Part shown: positions 21,407 through 30,896 of the stretch, one piece after another
How the letters are laid out: every line of letters starts with the position of its first letter
Position numbering within the stretch: the stretch's first letter is position 1
Assembly (NCBI RefSeq): GCF_900101995.1
Contig: NZ_FNAS01000001.1
Location: 186,001 to 250,000, forward strand
Source: Riemerella columbipharyngis
GTDB taxonomy: Bacteria > Bacteroidota > Bacteroidia > Flavobacteriales > Weeksellaceae
Direction of reading: 5' to 3'
Length of the DNA stretch: 64,000 nucleotides
Notes under the pieces: generated by a model
The model's input: the letters and a program-made list of their open reading frames with translations, nothing else
What the model was told of the DNA's origin: nothing
The model's database searches: none
Program-made: the position numbers and the translations under genes

Positions 21407-24238
21407 ATGAAAAAAGTTTTACTTTCTGCTTTCTTATGTACTTCCTTTTGCTTGTATTCTCAGACGGGAACGCTGTCAGGGAATATTAACGACAATTCTA
21501 AAATAGCACTTCCGGGAGCCAAATTAGTCTTAATTCCAGGTGATCACTACACCACTTCGGATGAGAATGGGAATTTTGTTTTCTTAAATATTCCCACAGG
21601 ACATTACGAACTTCATGCAGATTATTTAGGCTATGGGAAAAAGGTTTTTCAGGTGGATATTTCCGAGAATCGGGACACGCATCAGAATATAGTCTATACA
21701 ATGGAAAAAGCAAAAAATGAGGGTAGGGTGAAAACGATTTCTGAGGTTCTAATTGTAGGGATTTCACGACAAAATCAAGCCAGAGCTCTAAGCAAACAAA
21801 AATCTAACTCTAATATTACTAACATCGTTTCTTCCGACCAGGTAGGAAAGTTTCCAGATTCCAATATTGGAGATGCCCTGAAAAGGGTTTCTGGCATTAC
21901 GATGCAAAACGACCAAGGCGAGGCAAGAAATATCATCATAAGGGGGCTGGCACCGGAACTCAACTCGGTAACGCTGAACGGAAGCCGTATCCCATCTGCA
22001 GAAGGTGATAATAGAAATGTGCAGATGGACCTCATCCCATCGGATATGATCCAGATGATAGAAGTCAATAAAACTTTGACATCAGACCAAGATGCCGATG
22101 CCATAGGAGGATCGGTAAACCTAATCACAAAAACAGCAGCCAATAAAGAGCGTATTTCATTGTCTCTGGCTTCGGGCTATAATCCTATTAGAAATAAGGC
22201 TTTGTTTACCAATAGCTTCCTCTATAGTAATCGTTTTTTGGGGAAGAAATTAGGTTGGGTAATCAATACCTCTTATAATAATAACGACTACGGCTCTAAT
22301 AATGCAGAAGCTATCTGGTCTCAAGATAAAAATGGGAAAGTGTATGTCTCTCAGTTAGATATCAGAAAATATGATGTGAGAAGAGAGCGAAAAAGTATAG
22401 GAACGGACTTTGATTTTAAAATCAATACCCGTAATAATGTTCGCTTTTCGGCAATGTACAATTGGCGGGACGACTGGGAAAACAGATATCGTATGCGTAT
22501 AAAAAAAATTAAACCTTTGGCTAATGATGCTGGGTATGAAGGAAGAATAGAAAGACAAACAAAGGCGGGAATTCTGAATCATAAAAATAAAGGAGCTCGT
22601 CTGGAGCGTCAGATTATGCAAAACTACTCATTGAGAGGAGAGCATATTTTGGGAAGTAAAATGGAACTAAACTGGACCGCGGCTTACTCCAAAGCAGAGG
22701 AACAAAGACCAAATGAGAGATATATGTCTTTCAGTACCGATAAGAAAAAATTGGTTCGTTTTGACGAGGATTTTGGTACAGAGATGCAGCCATTGTACAC
22801 TCCGGTAACAGAACCTGCTCTTGAACAATACAAATGGGATAAACTAACCGAGCAAAATGCAATTACTTACGAAGAAGAGATTACTGGTAAAGTAAATATG
22901 AGAATTCCTCTTTCTGTAATTGACGGGCAAAAAGGAAGACTTAGATTTGGTGCAAAAACAAGACTTAAACTAAAAAAACGCGATAAAGATTTCTTTAATT
23001 ATCAGCCCAAATCTCCGAACAGCATAGGCACTTTGGCAGAAATATCCCCTGCATTTTGCGGAAACGAAGGTTGGAATCCTATATCTAAGTATGTGCCGGG
23101 ATATTTTCCGTCTCGAACTTATATAGGGGGATTAGACCTTAATAATTCTGAACTGTTTACTAAGGAAGACCAGCCTGCGGAATACTTGTCGGCAAACTAT
23201 AGTGCTAAGGAAAATATCTATGCAGGATACCTTAGATGGGACCAAAATATTACTCGGAATTTCTCTTTCATTACGGGGCTTAGGGTAGAAAATACTCAGA
23301 CAGATTATGCGGGAAATATTATCCAGAGTGAAGACAAGCTGAAAGGAAGCAGAGAGGTTAAAAACAGCTATACCAACTACTTGCCGAATATCAGCTTCAA
23401 ATATACGCCGAAAGAAAACCTTGTCCTAAGAATGGCTTACACCACCGCGATAGCAAGACCCAACTACTACCGTCTGTCGCCATTTGTAAATGTAATTCCT
23501 ACGGACAAAGAAGTAGTGGCAGGAAATCCGAACCTCAAATCCTCTTACTCTCATAATTATGATTTTATGGCAGAGTATTATTTCAAATCAGTAGGGATTA
23601 TTTCTTTGGGAGGTTTTTATAAAAAAATCAACAATTTTATATACGACTATCGAGACAGCCAGTACAACTATGATAAGTTTGCAAAAGATTTCTCGGATAT
23701 TGAAAATCAGTTAGACCCGGGTGAAGTCTATTCTTATTCCCAATCTAGAAACGGGCAGAGCGTTTCGGTTTACGGTTTTGAGGCTTCCCTGCAAAGACAG
23801 CTGGATTTCTTGCCGGGGCTATTGTCTCACTTGGGCGTGTATCTCAATTATACTTATACGAAATCTGTTGCTAAGGGAATTTATTCCAGCGGAGGAGTAC
23901 TTAGAGAGGGGCTGATGCTGCCTGGTACGGCACCTAATATTTTTAATGCTTCATTGTCTTGGGAAAACAAACGTTTTTTGGCAAGAGTTTCTCTCAATCA
24001 CACTTCTGCTTATTTAGACGAGTTGGGAGACAGCTCTTTTTACGACAGATATTATGATAAGCAGACATTTTTAGACGCCAATGCTTCTTTTGCAATCACT
24101 CGCCGTATGAGGGTTTTCGTAGAGGCTAATAATCTTACAAACCAGCCACTAAGATATTATCAAGGACAGTATGCGAGAACAATGCAGATGGAATACTATA
24201 AGCCGCGTTATACTATGGGACTTAAATTTGATTTTTAA
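21407..24238 (+). CDS. TonB-dependent outer-membrane receptor
   Basis: 943 residues. Domains in order: signal peptide (MKKVLLSAFLCTSFCLYSQ), carboxypeptidase-regulatory-like domain (TGTLSGNINDNSKIALPGAK and DENGNFVFLNIPTGHYELHA, about 20-100), plug (about 120-245: GKFPDSNIGDALKRVSGITM, EARNIIIRGLAPELNSVTLN, DADAIGGSVNLITK), then a 22-strand barrel to the C-terminal YTMGLKFDF with terminal Phe. This architecture belongs to receptors that import large or scarce ligands using TonB energy. Its stop overlaps the start of a phytase gene (TAATG), so the likely ligand is phytate, a metal-phytate complex or a product of its breakdown. That is inferred from the pairing. Confidence 0.93.
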   Translation: MKKVLLSAFLCTSFCLYSQTGTLSGNINDNSKIALPGAKLVLIPGDHYTTSDENGNFVFLNIPTGHYELHADYLGYGKKVFQVDISENRDTHQNIVYTMEKAKNEGRVKTISEVLIVGISRQNQARALSKQKSNSNITNIVSSDQVGKFPDSNIGDALKRVSGITMQNDQGEARNIIIRGLAPELNSVTLNGSRIPSAEGDNRNVQMDLIPSDMIQMIEVNKTLTSDQDADAIGGSVNLITKTAANKERISLSLASGYNPIRNKALFTNSFLYSNRFLGKKLGWVINTSYNNNDYGSNNAEAIWSQDKNGKVYVSQLDIRKYDVRRERKSIGTDFDFKINTRNNVRFSAMYNWRDDWENRYRMRIKKIKPLANDAGYEGRIERQTKAGILNHKNKGARLERQIMQNYSLRGEHILGSKMELNWTAAYSKAEEQRPNERYMSFSTDKKKLVRFDEDFGTEMQPLYTPVTEPALEQYKWDKLTEQNAITYEEEITGKVNMRIPLSVIDGQKGRLRFGAKTRLKLKKRDKDFFNYQPKSPNSIGTLAEISPAFCGNEGWNPISKYVPGYFPSRTYIGGLDLNNSELFTKEDQPAEYLSANYSAKENIYAGYLRWDQNITRNFSFITGLRVENTQTDYAGNIIQSEDKLKGSREVKNSYTNYLPNISFKYTPKENLVLRMAYTTAIARPNYYRLSPFVNVIPTDKEVVAGNPNLKSSYSHNYDFMAEYYFKSVGIISLGGFYKKINNFIYDYRDSQYNYDKFAKDFSDIENQLDPGEVYSYSQSRNGQSVSVYGFEASLQRQLDFLPGLLSHLGVYLNYTYTKSVAKGIYSSGGVLREGLMLPGTAPNIFNASLSWENKRFLARVSLNHTSAYLDELGDSSFYDRYYDKQTFLDANASFAITRRMRVFVEANNLTNQPLRYYQGQYARTMQMEYYKPRYTMGLKFDF

Positions 24239-25290
24239 TGAAAATAAAAATGCTTGAAATGAGATATAATTTATGGATAAATTTAACAGTATTGTGTTCA
24301 TTATGTGCTTGTAAATCACAACAGTATAAGATAAAGCCGGCAGTCGTTACCCAAAAGGTAAACTACGATACAGACGACCCTGCCATATGGATAAACCCGA
24401 ATGACCCTTCGAAAAGTTTGATTGTGGGAACGGACAAAGATACCAATGGCGGTCTTTTTGTATTTGACTTAGATGGGAAAATAGTTCGTAAGGTATTAGG
24501 ACTGAAAAGACCCAACAATGTAGATATAGAATACGGTTTTATGCTAAAAAACAAGACGGTAGATATTGCCCTTACGACGGAGAGAGAGACCAATAAAGTG
24601 AGGATATTTACTCTACCTGATATGGAAGAAGTGGGGGATTTTAGTGTATTTGACGGAGAAAAGCAAAAGGGTCCCATGGGGATAGCTATGTATAAAAATC
24701 CTAAAACTAAAGAAATATATGCCGTTGTAGGTCGGAAGTCGGGACCGTCCGACAATTACCTCTGGGAATACAAATTGGTCGAGAACAATGGGTGTATAAC
24801 GGGGGAATTCGTACGCAAGTTTGGTAAATACAGTGGCAAAAAAGAGATAGAATCCATAGCGGTAGATGATGCACTGGGCTATGTGTATTATTCAGATGAA
24901 AAATACGGCGTACACCAATACTATGCCGATCCATCTATGGGAAATCAGGAGTTGTCAGTTTTTGGAATAGGTGATTTTGTTTCCGATGTAGAAGGGATTT
25001 CCATCTATCCCACTTCTGATAAGACAGGCTATATATTGGTCTCAAACCAGCAGGCAGACACATTCAATGTTTATAGGAGAGAAGTTCCTGAATCCGGAAG
25101 AATTGCGGAAATTCCGGTAATGACTTCCGAGAGTGATGGATCGGAAGTATCTCCGGTTCATTTCAGCGAGCGTTTCCCAAAAGGAATATTTGTGGCAATG
25201 AGCAACGGAAAAGTGTTCCATATCTACGATTGGCAAGATATAGAGCGAGAAATAAAACGCCAAATTCAAAAGAATAAATCTGGGATGTAA
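24238..25290 (+). CDS. Beta-propeller phytase (3-phytase) lipoprotein
   Basis: 350 residues. The lipobox LCSLCAC (Cys about 24-25) makes it a lipoprotein, probably at the cell surface or periplasmic face. The beta-propeller phytase motifs are present: VNYDTDDPAIWINPNDPSKS, LIVGTDKDTNGGLFVFDLDG, RPNNVDIEYGF, GPMGIAMYKNPKTKEIYAVV, ESIAVDDALGYVYYSDEKYG and DVEGISIYP. The acidic residues in these loops bind calcium in the family. The enzyme releases phosphate from phytate. Its ATG overlaps the stop of the receptor gene, pointing to translational coupling. A hairpin follows the gene. Confidence 0.93.
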   Translation: MKIKMLEMRYNLWINLTVLCSLCACKSQQYKIKPAVVTQKVNYDTDDPAIWINPNDPSKSLIVGTDKDTNGGLFVFDLDGKIVRKVLGLKRPNNVDIEYGFMLKNKTVDIALTTERETNKVRIFTLPDMEEVGDFSVFDGEKQKGPMGIAMYKNPKTKEIYAVVGRKSGPSDNYLWEYKLVENNGCITGEFVRKFGKYSGKKEIESIAVDDALGYVYYSDEKYGVHQYYADPSMGNQELSVFGIGDFVSDVEGISIYPTSDKTGYILVSNQQADTFNVYRREVPESGRIAEIPVMTSESDGSEVSPVHFSERFPKGIFVAMSNGKVFHIYDWQDIEREIKRQIQKNKSGM

Positions 25291-25323
25291 TAAAGTCTAT
25301 TATATTGATTTCATTAGTTTTAG

Positions 25324-25353
25324 AGCCTGTTAATTTTTAGCAGGCTTTAATTT
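25324..25353 (+). terminator. Hairpin after the phytase gene
   Basis: AGCCTG and CAGGCT arms (6 bp, extended by weak A-T pairs) around a T-rich loop, followed by TTAATTTT. A plausible but modest terminator. Confidence 0.5.
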
Positions 25354-25421
25354 TAATGATTGGTGTGGTTTTTCGTAGAAATGTTTTTCCGGGGGCTTCT
25401 GGAGTTTTTGTCTCTATTTTT

Positions 25422-25859
25422 TTAGCTTTTGTTTTTGTCCCAAAATCTATATTCTCCATTTCGATAGTGTGTAAAAATATGTTGTAGCCCGTTGCTTAGT
25501 ATGATTTCTGGCGCTTGGATTACGCTGTTGTATCTTGCGGCTTGTTCGAAAGTAGCTTCGGAAAGTGTGATATTGGGTGCTTTGCATTCTAATAGAATAA
25601 AAGGCTCTGTTTTTTGGGTTACTAATAAATCTATTCTTTTGGAGGTATTGTTGATGTTTATTTTTTGCTCCAATATCAGTGCTGATAGGGCATAGCCTTC
25701 GGTGTAATGGAAGTGATGAACCCAATGTTGCCTTACCCATTCTTCCGGCGTAAGGACTATCCAAGATTTTCTTAGTATGTCGTAAATAAAAAATGTATCT
25801 TTGTCTCTCTTAATATTAAAATTAAAATCGGAGTCAAAATTAAGTTTTGGAAGTTGCAT
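25422..25859 (-). CDS. PD-(D/E)XK protein of the type I restriction HSDR_N class
   Basis: 145 residues. The nuclease-fold core is RIDLLVTQKTEPFILLECKA with the D...ExK triad (about D78, E91, K93), followed by TLSEATFEQAARYN, which matches the N-terminal domain of HsdR-like proteins (HSDR_N_2 group). It has no helicase part and no hsdM/hsdS genes nearby, so it is not a restriction system. Short stand-alone proteins like this are widespread in Flavobacteriia with unknown role. Its ATG lies only three bases from the ATG of holA on the opposite strand. Confidence 0.85.
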   Translation of the reverse strand: MQLPKLNFDSDFNFNIKRDKDTFFIYDILRKSWIVLTPEEWVRQHWVHHFHYTEGYALSALILEQKININNTSKRIDLLVTQKTEPFILLECKAPNITLSEATFEQAARYNSVIQAPEIILSNGLQHIFTHYRNGEYRFWDKNKS

Positions 25860-25862
25860 CTT

Positions 25863-26921
25863 ATGAAAGAATTAAAATCAATCCTCAAAAGTATTAAAAA
25901 TAAAGAATTTCAGCCTATTTATTTTTTTTACGGCAACGAGCCTTACTTTATAGATTTGGCGGTAAAGCACTTTGAGACAGATGCTTTGGACGAAACCGAA
26001 AAAGCATTTGACCAGAAAGTTTTTTATGGTAAAGACATTAGCCTTGAAGAAGTAATAGCGGTAGCAAGGCAATATCCTATGATAGCCCAGAAACAATTGG
26101 TTATCTACAAAGAAGCTCAAATGTCAACGCTCAAGCCTTCGGACAAAAAAGCCGTAGAAGCCTATGTGAATAATCCGAGTGATACCACGATACTCGTCAT
26201 CGCTTACAAAGATGAAAGCGATGGAGGCAGGAAGAAAGAGGGAGGTAAAACTTTGTCTAAATTATTCGGGAAACATAAAATGCTCTACGAGAGTAGTAAG
26301 GTGAAAGAGTGGCAGCTGGCGGCTCATATTCAGGGGGAGATAGCACAGATGAATCTGGAAAGTGATCCTGATATTCCACAGCTACTGGCGGATTATATGG
26401 GGGATAACCTGTCTCGGATTGCCAATGAATTAGAAAAGCTGAGACTCGTGATGAAACCCGGTGATAAAATCACCAAAGATATTGTAGAAAAACATATTGG
26501 TATTAGTAAGCTCTACAATCATTTTGAGCTTCAGAGGGCTATTGCTGCTAGGAATTACGAAAAAGCAATGCGTATTGCGTTCTATATGGCTAAAGATCCA
26601 AAGTCTAATTTTTCGCTTACCATTGGCACACTGTATTCTTTTTTCTCTAAGCTTACGATATGCTGCAGTATGAAGGGAAGCTCGGACAGCGAGATAATGA
26701 GTGCTATAAAAATGTCCCCCAACCAATCCTACTTTTACAAAGAATACAAGGAGGCAGCAACTAAGTACAGCTTGAAGGATTGTACCCGCATCATCAGCAT
26801 TCTGAGGGAAATGGATATGAAAAACAAAGGAATGGGAGGTACTCTAAACGAAGAGGATATTTACAAAGAACTGACCTATAAAATTCTTAACATAGATAAA
26901 ATAAAAGTGAAAGTATTATAA
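25863..26921 (+). CDS. holA: DNA polymerase III delta subunit
   Basis: 352 residues from the ATG at 25863. It is the clamp-loader wrench subunit that opens the sliding clamp. N-terminal region: FQPIYFFYGNEPYFIDLAVK, then QYPMIAQKQLVIYKEAQMST; C-terminal collar domain includes ITKDIVEKHIGISKLYNHFE and EKAMRIAFYMAKDPKSNFSL, all typical of HolA. An in-frame TTG at 25854 would overlap the divergent gene and is rejected in favour of the ATG. No promoter-like gap lies upstream, because the divergent start is three bases away. Confidence 0.94.
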   Translation: MKELKSILKSIKNKEFQPIYFFYGNEPYFIDLAVKHFETDALDETEKAFDQKVFYGKDISLEEVIAVARQYPMIAQKQLVIYKEAQMSTLKPSDKKAVEAYVNNPSDTTILVIAYKDESDGGRKKEGGKTLSKLFGKHKMLYESSKVKEWQLAAHIQGEIAQMNLESDPDIPQLLADYMGDNLSRIANELEKLRLVMKPGDKITKDIVEKHIGISKLYNHFELQRAIAARNYEKAMRIAFYMAKDPKSNFSLTIGTLYSFFSKLTICCSMKGSSDSEIMSAIKMSPNQSYFYKEYKEAATKYSLKDCTRIISILREMDMKNKGMGGTLNEEDIYKELTYKILNIDKIKVKVL

Positions 26922-26951
26922 CTTTGCCAATGATTAAATAAATGAAGTAAG

Positions 26952-27989
26952 ATGCGTGTATTGAAAGTATTTACAATAATAGGTGCCGTATTATTTGGAC
27001 TCTATGCCCTGGCGATGTATTTCGTAGATGAAAGTAAGTCTTTTAGAATAGAAAAGGAAATAGATTATCCTGTGGAAAAGATATTCCCCCAGTTTGATAA
27101 TTTCCAGAATATGGTAAGGTGGAACAGTTATTTAATCAAAAAGAAAAATGTCAATTATCAATTTTTTACCCCTTATCAAGGAGAGGGAAGTTCGGTGAGT
27201 TTTGGGAATGTCAAAGAGAGTATGGGGCAAGTCTATATCCGCTACGAAAACCCTATGCATACGATAAAATATGACTTTTTTTTTAAGAATAACGAGGCTC
27301 CTACGCGTATCCAAGTGAAGTTTATCCCAAAAGGAAATAAAACCTTACTCGATTGGAAGATAGAAACCCCGAAAATTCCTCTTCTGAAACGCTATGTCAA
27401 TTTATTTTTCGTACAAACATTCGAAGAAGAAGTTAATAAAAGTTTGACCCAGCTAAGCCTCCTATTGGGGAATAAGGTAGAGCAGGGGCTGTCGCTTAAA
27501 AATATTAAAACAGATTCCATAATGGTGGAGCAGCAAAACAGCGAAATATTAGTAGGAATAAATGTAAATGCCCAAAATAAAACAAAAGATGGAGGTTTGC
27601 TGAAAAGCATTATAGAAGCTAATGGGAAAGTCATAGATTTTGTTACGAATAAGTTGGATAAAACAACGGACGAGTACGGAGTACCGATACTCATCATCAA
27701 TCCTAATAATTTTAAGGATAAAGAACTGAGTTATTTCTACGGCGTTCCGCTTTCCAAGCGTGTCAATTTTTCGGATAATGAATTTACCTATCAGCAGCTT
27801 AATCCTTCCAAAGCATTTGTTATTTATTACAAAGGGAATTACGACAATAGAATGTCTGCCATCAAAAAATTATTAGATAAAAGTAAAAAGGACAGTCTGC
27901 ATAGCGGATTTTTACAGGAGACATTCATCAAAGCACCCGAGCTTAATAAAGATGTTTTTATTAAATTATCTCTCCCTGTATCCCCTTAA
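26952..27989 (+). CDS. SRPBCC/polyketide-cyclase-like membrane-anchored protein
   Basis: 345 residues. An N-terminal membrane helix (VFTIIGAVLFGLYALAMYFV) anchors a lipid-binding SRPBCC domain (about 30-160: IEKEIDYPVEKIFPQFDNFQ, NMVRWNSYL, MHTIKYDFFF, TLLDWKIETPKIP), and a second domain of about 150 residues follows, of a kind resembling GyrI/effector-binding folds. This two-part architecture is common and uncharacterised in Flavobacteriia. A TAACTTTG element (26919-26926) overlapping the end of holA could start its transcription. Confidence 0.75.
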   Translation: MRVLKVFTIIGAVLFGLYALAMYFVDESKSFRIEKEIDYPVEKIFPQFDNFQNMVRWNSYLIKKKNVNYQFFTPYQGEGSSVSFGNVKESMGQVYIRYENPMHTIKYDFFFKNNEAPTRIQVKFIPKGNKTLLDWKIETPKIPLLKRYVNLFFVQTFEEEVNKSLTQLSLLLGNKVEQGLSLKNIKTDSIMVEQQNSEILVGINVNAQNKTKDGGLLKSIIEANGKVIDFVTNKLDKTTDEYGVPILIINPNNFKDKELSYFYGVPLSKRVNFSDNEFTYQQLNPSKAFVIYYKGNYDNRMSAIKKLLDKSKKDSLHSGFLQETFIKAPELNKDVFIKLSLPVSP

Positions 27990-28056
27990 TTTTTAGTGAA
28001 TTATATATTTTTTTTAATTTTGGGTGATAATGGTGTAATAAATAAGTTTTTTTTAA

Positions 28057-28064
28057 TACTTTTG
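28057..28064 (+). promoter_or_regulatory. -7 element of the sucA operon
   Basis: TACTTTTG matches TAnnTTTG and lies 47 bp before the sucA ATG. Confidence 0.5.
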
Positions 28065-28111
28065 TGGTTATAAAATAATTAGTATAAATTTCAAACAGAT
28101 AATCTGTAATA

Positions 28112-30874
28112 ATGGATAAATTTTCATTTCTAAATGCTGCTCACGCACAGCTCGTGGAGGATATGTATCAGCAGTACTTGAAGTATCCGGATAGCCTTGA
28201 GCCGTCTTGGAAAGCTTTTTTTCAAGGATTTGATTTCGCATTGGAGAACTTCGGAGAAGAAGATTCTTTTGTGGAAATGGTTAATCAGTCCGCACCGGAC
28301 AAAATAGCTTCCGGAAAAATACCGGAGGACATAGAAAAGGAATTCAAAATAGTCAATCTCATCGAAGCGTACAGAATGAGAGGACATCTTTTCACCAAAA
28401 CCAATCCTGTAAGGGAAAGAAGACACTATAGCCCAAACCTTGATATAGAGAACTTTGGACTTTCCAAGGAAGATCTTCAGAAAAAATTTAATTCTGCCAC
28501 AGAAGTGGGCTTGCCGGGTGCAGCTACTTTATCGGAAATTATCAGACATTTAGAAACCATCTATTGTGATTCTATAGGGGTTGAGTATATGCATATGCGG
28601 AATGTAGAGGAGAAAGACTTTATCCGCCAGTGGCTTAATGTGAATGAAAACCACGCTAAATTATCAGAAAACGAAAAGATAGAAATTTTATCTAAGCTCA
28701 ATCAAGCGGTAGCTTTTGAGAACTATCTTCATACTAAGTTTGTGGGGCAAAAGCGTTTCTCTTTAGAGGGCGGGGAGTCTCTTATTCCTGCATTGGACCA
28801 GCTGATAAGCCGTTCCGTAAAGCACGGGGTAGATGAGGTGGTTTTAGGTATGGCACACCGCGGAAGGCTCAATGTGTTATCTAATATTTTTGGAAAATCT
28901 TATAAACAGATATTCTCTGAATTTGAAGGGAAAGAGTTCGAGGAAGATGTATTCTCCGGTGATGTGAAATACCATTTAGGTTCGTCCAAGAAAATTAAAA
29001 CAGAGTCGGGAGAAGAGGTGATGATAAACCTTACCCCAAACCCTTCTCACTTAGAGACTGTGGCATCTTTGGTAGAAGGTATTACAAGGGCTAAAGTAGA
29101 TCATACTTATGGAAATAATTTCAAGAAAGTTTTACCGATTGTTATCCACGGAGATGCAGCCATAGCAGGGCAGGGAATTGTGTATGAGGTTGCCCAGATG
29201 ATGACATTGGACGGTTACAAGACAGGAGGTACTGTTCATATAGTGGTGAATAACCAGATTGGTTTTACCACAAACTACCTTGATGCAAGATCGTCTACAT
29301 ATTGTACGGATATTGCTAAGGTGACGGATTCGCCGGTAATGCATGTGAATGCAGATGATGTAGAGGCGGTTGTACACGCTATTCGTTTTGCGGCGGATTA
29401 TAGGGCTCAGTTCGGAAAAGATGTTTATATAGACCTTTTAGGTTATAGAAAATATGGGCATAACGAGGGCGACGAACCTCGTTTTACACAGCCTAAATTA
29501 TACAGCGTAATAGCAAAACACGCCAATCCGAGAGAAATCTATAAAGATCAGCTCATCAAAGAAGGCATCGTTTCAGATGAAAAAATGAAACAAATGGAGG
29601 CGGAGTTCAAATCTTTATTGGATAAAAATTTTGACGCTTCCAAAGAGATTGAAAAAAATACTTTAGATATCTTTATGGAAGAGGTATGGAGAGATTTCAG
29701 TACACATTCCAAAGGCGATGTATTCCAAACGGTGGATACTTCATTTGATGTAGCAAAATTGAGAGAGCTTGCCGTTCAGATTTCTACTTTGCCTAAGGAT
29801 AAATCCTTTATCAGAAAAATCAATAGACTCTTTGACCAAAGGCTTAAAATGGTCGAAGATAATAAATTAGATTGGGCGATGGCAGAGCTTTTGGCATACG
29901 CTTCGCTACTTTCGGAAGGGGATAATGTAAGAATATCCGGAGAAGATGTAGAGCGGGGAACATTCTCTCACCGCCACGCCGTAGTAAAAACGGAAGATGC
30001 CGAAGAGGAATATGTGCCGCTGAAGCATGTGAATAGCGCGTGCAGATTTGATATTTACAATTCTTTGTTGTCGGAATATGCAGTGCTGGGATTTGATTAC
30101 GGTTATGCTATGGCATCGCCTAATACACTTACGATTTGGGAAGCCCAGTTCGGAGATTTTGTGAATGGAGCACAGATTATCGTGGATCAATATTTGGTAG
30201 CAGCAGAGGAAAAATGGAAAATGCAAAATGGTTTGGTGATGTTGCTTCCGCACGGATCGGAAGGACAGGGGGCAGAGCATTCATCGGCAAGATTGGAGCG
30301 TTTCCTCACCCTTTGTGCTAACAATAATATTTTTGTGGCGAATTGTACGGAGCCTGCCAACTATTTCCACTTACTAAGAAGACAGATGCGGCTGCCATTT
30401 AGAAAACCATTGGTGGTGATGTCTCCAAAATCTTTGCTAAGACACCCTCGCGTGATTTCTTCGATTGAAGAGCTGGCAAACGGAACATTCCGCCCTGTGA
30501 TAGATGATGCTAATGTAAACCCTGAAAAAGTGGAACGCTTGGTATTCTGTACGGGTAAAATCTACTACGAATTGTTGGCTAAAAAAGAAGAATTAAATGC
30601 CGAGAATGTCGCGTTGGTAAGATTGGAACAAATCTATCCATTGGATATGACTTCCATTAGTGCTATTTTAGACAAGTATAAAAATAGAAAAGACTTTGTT
30701 TGGGTACAAGAAGAACCCGAAAATATGGGGGCGTGGAGTTTTATCTTGAGAAATTTCAGAGAGCAAAATATCCAAGTGATTTCACCTGTACCAAGTGCCG
30801 CACCTGCTCCGGGTAGCCACAAAAAGTTTGAAATTACACAAGAAGGAATTATTGATAAAACATTTGAGCTTTAA
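28112..30874 (+). CDS. sucA: 2-oxoglutarate dehydrogenase E1 component
   Basis: 920-residue thiamine-diphosphate enzyme of the TCA cycle; it decarboxylates 2-oxoglutarate and passes the succinyl group to E2. The N-terminal segment YLKYPDSLEPSWKAFFQGFD is the E2/E3-binding type seen in SucA. The ThDP parts include GMAHRGRLNVLSNIFGKSYK, HGDAAIAGQGIVYEVAQM with GDA, VVNNQIGFTTN, and the transketolase-like C-terminal domain with LMLPHGSEGQGAEHSSARLE-type sequence (LLPHGSEGQGAEHSSARLER) and PLVVMSPKSLLRH. Full length for the family. It begins the sucA / secreted protein / sucB cluster. Confidence 0.97.
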   Translation: MDKFSFLNAAHAQLVEDMYQQYLKYPDSLEPSWKAFFQGFDFALENFGEEDSFVEMVNQSAPDKIASGKIPEDIEKEFKIVNLIEAYRMRGHLFTKTNPVRERRHYSPNLDIENFGLSKEDLQKKFNSATEVGLPGAATLSEIIRHLETIYCDSIGVEYMHMRNVEEKDFIRQWLNVNENHAKLSENEKIEILSKLNQAVAFENYLHTKFVGQKRFSLEGGESLIPALDQLISRSVKHGVDEVVLGMAHRGRLNVLSNIFGKSYKQIFSEFEGKEFEEDVFSGDVKYHLGSSKKIKTESGEEVMINLTPNPSHLETVASLVEGITRAKVDHTYGNNFKKVLPIVIHGDAAIAGQGIVYEVAQMMTLDGYKTGGTVHIVVNNQIGFTTNYLDARSSTYCTDIAKVTDSPVMHVNADDVEAVVHAIRFAADYRAQFGKDVYIDLLGYRKYGHNEGDEPRFTQPKLYSVIAKHANPREIYKDQLIKEGIVSDEKMKQMEAEFKSLLDKNFDASKEIEKNTLDIFMEEVWRDFSTHSKGDVFQTVDTSFDVAKLRELAVQISTLPKDKSFIRKINRLFDQRLKMVEDNKLDWAMAELLAYASLLSEGDNVRISGEDVERGTFSHRHAVVKTEDAEEEYVPLKHVNSACRFDIYNSLLSEYAVLGFDYGYAMASPNTLTIWEAQFGDFVNGAQIIVDQYLVAAEEKWKMQNGLVMLLPHGSEGQGAEHSSARLERFLTLCANNNIFVANCTEPANYFHLLRRQMRLPFRKPLVVMSPKSLLRHPRVISSIEELANGTFRPVIDDANVNPEKVERLVFCTGKIYYELLAKKEELNAENVALVRLEQIYPLDMTSISAILDKYKNRKDFVWVQEEPENMGAWSFILRNFREQNIQVISPVPSAAPAPGSHKKFEITQEGIIDKTFEL

Positions 30875-30896
30875 GCCATAGATAGCTTCTTTAATA

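Noticed and set aside
25422-25859. Type I restriction system
   Set aside because: Only the small HSDR_N-like domain is present; there is no helicase part and no methylase or specificity gene.
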